A DNA stretch of 64,000 nucleotides from Macrostomum hystrix (lineage: Eukaryota > Platyhelminthes > Macrostomidae), in assembly GCA_950097015.1 (NCBI GenBank), contig CATNEN010000001.1, positions 21,071,501-21,135,500 of the forward strand, in the 5' to 3' direction. Positions within the stretch are counted from its first letter, which is position 1; each line of letters opens with the position of its first letter. The position numbers and the translations under genes were made by a program. The notes beneath the pieces were generated by a model. It searched no databases. It saw only the letters and a list, made by a program, of their open reading frames with translations, and was not told where the DNA came from. Of the stretch, positions 59,283 to 64,000 are shown in pieces.

Positions 59283-60938
59283 TCAGACCATGAGCATTAG
59301 CCGGATGCTTTTTACTGCCGTTCTGTCTGGTCCGGCCCCGTTCCAGTACATCGCCTTAGTCCCATCAATAATTGCTGAGCTGTAATACAATCCATTCGGG
59401 TTGGCCTTATAGCTGCAGCAGAACCACCAGCCCGAGTTACCTGCATCTGCCGAGCAACCGGGACATTCGCACATACGTTTGTCAAATGTAGAAAACTGGC
59501 ATGTTTCAAGCGCATCTATTGTCGTGTTTGAACTGCCTGTCAGGTACGATAAAAACGTAGCCAAATAAGAACTTGACGAGCCTTTCACAGAGAAGTTGCT
59601 GTACTCGCTAACGTACAGAACGTTCGACCAGGTGACGGCCTCGACGCGAAGAAGCCTCGGAGTGGTTGCAGTCAAATTGTAAATCGCCTTCAGACCTTGG
59701 GAGTTTTTAGCAGCGGAATTCGCCTCGTTTCCTGAAAATCTGTCTCAATTCGAATTGCCAAAGCCAATGAGCTCACCCAGCCAGAAGTCCGCATCGTCAC
59801 CAAATCCGTCTTCGTAATCTGACCAGGATCGAGCGAAGCTCAGCGTGCCCATTGTTCGCTGCTGAATGATGCGGAAATTGCGGACACCGACCTGAGCGTA
59901 GGTCTCTGCGGTGTAGGATTTTGGGGATTGTAGCCTAGTGGTTAGAGCGTCGGACTCACGAATCCACTGGAACAATTTGAGTCATTTTGCAATAAACTTG
60001 CTTCTGCATTGCTTTAGTTCATGCAGTTGTTAAATTATGGGTACTAGCATTTAGCTGGGGCAAATAAGGGCGGGTGTGGCGTCCTCCCAGTCCATAGACT
60101 GAACAGCCGTACGCAGCCCAAGGACCACTGTAGTTATACTACAGTAGTGGTCCTTGACGCAGCCTTCAGATGCACCGCGCAATAGCTGCGGCTGTGCTGT
60201 CGGCTGCACGTCTGGCCCAATCAGGGTAGGTGTAATCAACTATTTGTTAGAATTTTTTTATTTAATAAACGTCAAAGCAGATGCGCTAGAGTTTCTAATT
60301 TAGGCACTAATTTATATCAACTGTTCTCGACGGATAATAACTATTTCTGACCTAAATGACAGTGCTGAGAATGGCAACATGAAAAAAAGCTAGTGCCAAA
60401 AATGTTTGTTATATTCATGCACCGGTTATCTAGACACATTTTATGATCAATTCGAACAAGCCCGTTCTCTTTCTTTTGTAATATAGTTTGCCCCCGTTTC
60501 GTACCTCGAAACCATTGGCTTTCCGCCTGATCCGCCAGTCGGGTGTAGACACTTCTCTTAGTCTTGGCTTCGAAGCTTGAACCTAGAACACAACTGGCCA
60601 GCTCTGAATCGAACTCAAACGACTGGCAGCCAGCGGTAGTTGTCTGAGCCTTTGATCGCTCGCACAGCACGGCGCACTCGATATCGCTGCGAGCTGTCAG
60701 ACTCTTGGCTATACCAGCACTTGGTGTCGGCTCTGTAGCTTCCAGCTGTGGCAGTCTTTGGCTGTAGTCTGAAATTTTTGGTAAAGACTGCAGTGTTACT
60801 GATCATAATCATGCGTGGGCTGAAAGTAGTAGCCAGCTTACAAGCAGCAGAGACTCCGCCGTAGCGCAAGGTGTAGCATAGTACAGCAAGAGTAAGTAGC
60901 TGTCTGTGGCTACGAGTCAGTGCTCGTAGCTCTTGCAT
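59283..60938 (-). CDS. Secreted PAN/Apple + fibrinogen C-terminal domain protein 2
   Basis: Minus-strand exons: 60842-60938, 60505-60768, 59777-59905, 59283-59731; all junctions phase 1 and in frame; 312 residues. Exon 1 encodes a signal peptide (RQLLTLAVLCYTL core). Exon 2 is a PAN/Apple domain (SDIECAVLCERS, GCQSFEFDSELASCVLGS, QWFRG). Exons 3-4 are a fibrinogen C-terminal domain (FRIIQQRTMGTLSFARSW, YEDGFGDDADFWLG, YNLTATTPRLLRVEAVTW, GWWFCC, NPNGLYY, AVKSIRLMLMV-stop). The calcium-site region is altered to FDKRMCECPGCSAD with several new cysteines, so calcium-dependent binding as in classic fibrinogen-related lectins may be lost or changed. It is a tandem paralogue of gene 1, same strand, about 1.2 kb upstream of it. 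Likely extracellular recognition role; ligand unknown. Confidence 0.86.
59924..60238 (+). repeat. SINE family S1 copy with a nested palindromic insert
   Basis: Lies antisense in the intron between the PAN and first fibrinogen exon of gene 2. ATTGTAGCCTAGTGGTTAGA head, TTGCTTTAGTTCATGCAG, TGTGGCGTCCTCCCAGTCCA, then an insert at about 60120-60158, then the normal 3' part GCAATAGCTGCGGCTGTGCT and GTGTAATCAA. The 5' end is about 17 bases from the exon 3 acceptor. Confidence 0.85.
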
Positions 60939-63745
60939 GGTGCTGAATTTTAATGAAAACTGGCTTTCAAGGAGTAGTTTTCACGAGCGTATTACTCTTT
61001 TCATTTTTAAGCTGGTTTGTCGATCCTTGCCTTTTGAATGGCTTTTGATGATTGTGAGCGCTTCGATGGCAGCTTCAAGAGGATAAAGATCCCGCGCGGC
61101 CATGTTCGCTTAGTCAATATTGGATTGGGAGCATGAATTGAAAGCTAGCAGATTTTTTGAGGTATAATTGTCTGTTAGTTTTTGCAATCATGCCTCATTA
61201 ATTCCTGCCTAGCTTGTCAATCTGATTTCAGTCATTTCTGTGAATGCCTGTGTTAGAGATCGCGATCATTATACGTCGCCTTATTGACAGCCTTTCAATT
61301 ATATGACACATTATATGCGTGAAACAGCTCATAAGTTTAAGTATAAAGCCATGTTTTCCCAAAAACCATGAAATTTGACAGGCTTGACGTTTTTTCAACT
61401 CTTTGAGTAAAAATCATTAAATCATCATCTCGTAAATATCATAGCTCGTAGAAAGTACGAGTGCACATACACTAGGAAAACTCAAATTTGATGCATTATA
61501 TAAAATCCGCTGTTTGTTCTTACTGTCTTGGTCCTATTTAGTTTTACTGGTGCGTAATAACAGAAAATAATTATCGGTGTGATTTGTATAAACTTTATCG
61601 TCATGCGTTAATCGTTATCTATACAATATAATAAAACAGGGGAAAACATAAAAAAATATTTTTTTGCTTTAAACCATAGCCATAACTTTATTACAGACTT
61701 TAAACACGTAATTTGTTTTTTCTGTGTACGTGATTCATCAAATGCACCCGATACGATGCAATGTGATGTGTGTGTTGCATCATGCTGCATGCAATACCTA
61801 GCAGTGAGTGCGCATCCAATGCAAAGAAATTAACGCCTTACGAGACACGCGATTTAACTTGTAGCGAATAAGCAAAATAGCTATGAATACAAGCTCTGAA
61901 TAGCGGTTGATTTTGTGGCATTGACTACATTAGTTCGGAAAAATAATATTTCTTTACTTTTAACAGCATAGACGGCTGCATAGTCATAAGTTACAATGTA
62001 TGTTGGCCCGTTGGGCTAAGTGAGATTTGTCTCTCTCTCTGACAAAATGCAATCGTCTAGGCCTACTGCTACTACTTCAAGCTACACATGCACAGTCTAC
62101 AGCAGTTATATCAGCAGCAGAAGCTAGCTGGCTACTTGACACAGAAAAGTCGCCTAGTGGGATTGTTTACTGGTTGAGATTGTCACTTGCTTACAAATTA
62201 GTTAATATAATAATGAGTCCCTAAGGCAAGGCCTGGCAAGCTAATAATGTTTCTGTTATGTTGACTGTAGTGTAGATATTATGTAGGGTGTAGTATATTG
62301 ATTGTTGTGTAATTTGGCCAAGTTATTATTGTAGCTCAGATTTAGATGAAAAAGGCCTTAGCCTAACTCTTTACTTTAAGAAATAAATTACTGATAATTT
62401 TCTCCTATAGGCCAAAAAGTTTTTTAGGGCACATTTTAACTTGTATAGGGCCTAATAGTACCAGCATTTGAGACTTCTGAGCCTTTGCTTAAACATAGAT
62501 TTAGTTAGGCCTAGTTCATTTGCAATAGGCCTAGGGCCTAATGACTGGCATTGCTAGGCCTAGTAGAGTTACACCATTACCAAAAATTTCCTATATCTGT
62601 ATCTGTATCTTCAAAATTTACCTATATTCTATCTGTATGTGTATCCATATCTGTATCTAAAAAATTATTGTAACTTCCTTTAGTTATGCATAACCTTTCT
62701 ATTATGTGCATTGTGTTTTCTAGTCTCTTATGAATATGTGTAACTCAGAGAAATGCAATAAGATATATAGGCCTAGTTTGCTCTCCAGGTGGCCTACTAT
62801 ACAAGGCCCTATTCTCTGCTTGGCACAACTTCCTTAATTTAATGCAAGATGCATGTGGCATTGTCTCTATTGTCTCTATGTTGTTTGTTTTACTCACATT
62901 AGTGCAAACTATATTTGAGAACTGAAGATAGTTATTCTATATTCTAAGCAGATTCCCTAATATAGAATTAAATATTCTAGGTAGATTCCATATTAAGAAA
63001 TAAAAACATTATGAAGGCTGGGTAGGTTGGATAGTTATATTGTTAAAACCCTAAATTAATATTGAGTATATGACTATTGAGTTTTTATGAGACTAAAAAG
63101 TAAATAACAAAAAATAAAAATAATTTCAAGAGGGCTAGTAGGCCTAACAGATGGTGACACTAGTCCTTCAGACAGAGAGAAAGCAGTTATGAATATTCTA
63201 TTGACTCCTAAGCATGCTTGTGAATAATGAAATTCTAAAGTCATAGATGCACTTTTGTCATTTTAAAGTAGAAAGTACTAGTTTAAAGAAACAGATTATA
63301 TTATTTTTTTCTAAAAACTTGAGTCTTTCATTTTGTTTGGATCATATCAGTAGAAAAAAGCTTTTAAAAATAAATTGAAAGTAAGTAGCATTTTTTAAAT
63401 TTATCTTAAGAATTTAAATAGTTATTATAGATTATATTATTTTTATAACCCTTTTATAGAGCTTACTAAATGTGTGCTATTTTGTTTTTATCTACCATCT
63501 TTAAATCCGATAGTCCTATTAAAGTAAAAAACTTTATAACTAGTTTGCCTCAGCTAAACATGTTTGATAAAAATAATTGAAAATAGACAAAAATATAAAT
63601 CCCTTTTCATTTTGATTTCATTATTAAAACCAAAACACCAAATATAAAAAACAACAACAATTATGCTATTCTGATAATAAAAAAATTAAATCAATTTCTT
63701 GTTTGTTTTTAAGCTAAACCATACAACAAACACAAAAAGACAAAA
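60939..63745. other. AT-rich intergenic region
   Basis: No gene found. From about 62040 the sequence is rich in TAGGCCTA-type palindromic words. At 63150-63220 a strongly decayed S2 fragment is visible on the minus strand (GTGACACTAG ... ATTGACTCCTAAGCA). A splice acceptor (TTTTTAAG, 63712-63713) precedes the next ATG. Confidence 0.4.
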
Positions 63746-64000
63746 ATGGCTGCAATGCAGGAGGCAAGAAAATCTTCCAACAATTTGTCTGACAGTGACT
63801 CAGATGACGATTCGTCAGTTTCACACAGTAGTGCCAGTGACGATTCCGATTCCCAGTTGTGTCCGCCAGTTAAAAAGCGTACCTGGCTAGCCAACAGCAG
63901 CCAGACCAATCCAGCAGAGACTGACGCTCCACCTGCTTCCGGTTCGCATGTCTCTTCTAGCAGGGCGGCTGCTGGTGAAGCCTGGCGGCGGGCGTTCCAG
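63746..64000 (+). CDS. N-terminus of an acidic Ser-rich protein (partial, runs off window)
   Basis: 85 codons open to the right edge, starting ATG GCT GCA in a good context (CAAAAATGGC). The sequence is Ser/Asp rich (SDSDSDDDSSVSHSSASDDSDSQ), then VKKRTWLANSSQ, then Pro/Ala/Ser, ending AGEAWRRAFQ. Codon use and higher GC content change abruptly from the AT-rich upstream region, which supports coding. The acidic Ser-rich start and KKR patch suggest a nuclear protein with CK2-type sites, but the domain that would identify it lies outside the window. A splice acceptor 32 bases before the ATG suggests a 5' UTR intron or trans-splicing. Confidence 0.65.
   Translation, partial: MAAMQEARKSSNNLSDSDSDDDSSVSHSSASDDSDSQLCPPVKKRTWLANSSQTNPAETDAPPASGSHVSSSRAAAGEAWRRAFQ

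Overview
The window is nuclear DNA from a bilaterian invertebrate. All confident genes are split by GT-AG introns, encode conserved animal proteins (striated-muscle myosin heavy chain, Rab35, ULK4, FAM91A, NRDE2, RBM34, a RING/NHL protein), and sit among tRNA-derived SINEs and very many minisatellites. I see nothing bacterial, plasmid or viral. A spiralian, perhaps a flatworm, is plausible: NRDE2 has no in-frame ATG and its first visible exon begins exactly where the initiator Met should be, which would fit a spliced leader that supplies AUG. That taxonomic placement is inference only. Layout, left to right: (1) 2-2971 +, last six exons of muscle myosin heavy chain; (2) 2972-7947, repeats and unexplained sequence; (3) 7948-14625 +, three-exon gene with a sulfiredoxin/ParB-like N-terminal domain and an acidic tail; (4) 15551-15832 + and 16153-16455 -, two convergent paralogous secreted cysteine-rich peptides; (5) 18281-22044 +, Rab35; (6) 24299-34979 +, ULK4 pseudokinase in seven exons; (7) 37665-41428 +, FAM91A; (8) 44039-47264 +, RING + zinc box + coiled coil + NHL-like protein; (9) 48379-53080 +, NRDE2; (10) 53883-55575 +, RBM34; (11) 56652-60938 -, two tandem PAN plus fibrinogen-domain secreted proteins with a broken third PAN-exon copy between them; (12) 63746-64000 +, start of an acidic Ser-rich protein running off the window. 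The non-coding part is dominated by tandem arrays. By adding spans I estimate about 12 kb, close to a fifth of the window. Nearly every larger intron carries its own array with its own unit (ULK4 introns 1-5 use 23, 35-37, 42, 25 and 24 bp units), and two arrays show higher-order periods (511 bp and 253 bp). Two tRNA-headed SINE families recur: S1 (four copies, with a conserved CACCCAGCTG...AAATGGGT block) and S2 (about a dozen copies or fragments on both strands). The genes do not form one pathway; most are housekeeping (vesicle traffic: Rab35, FAM91A; nuclear RNA and ribosome: NRDE2, RBM34; cilia/neuronal: ULK4). The parts most likely to be lineage-specific are the cysteine-rich peptide pair, the PAN-fibrinogen cluster and the intron-resident minisatellites.
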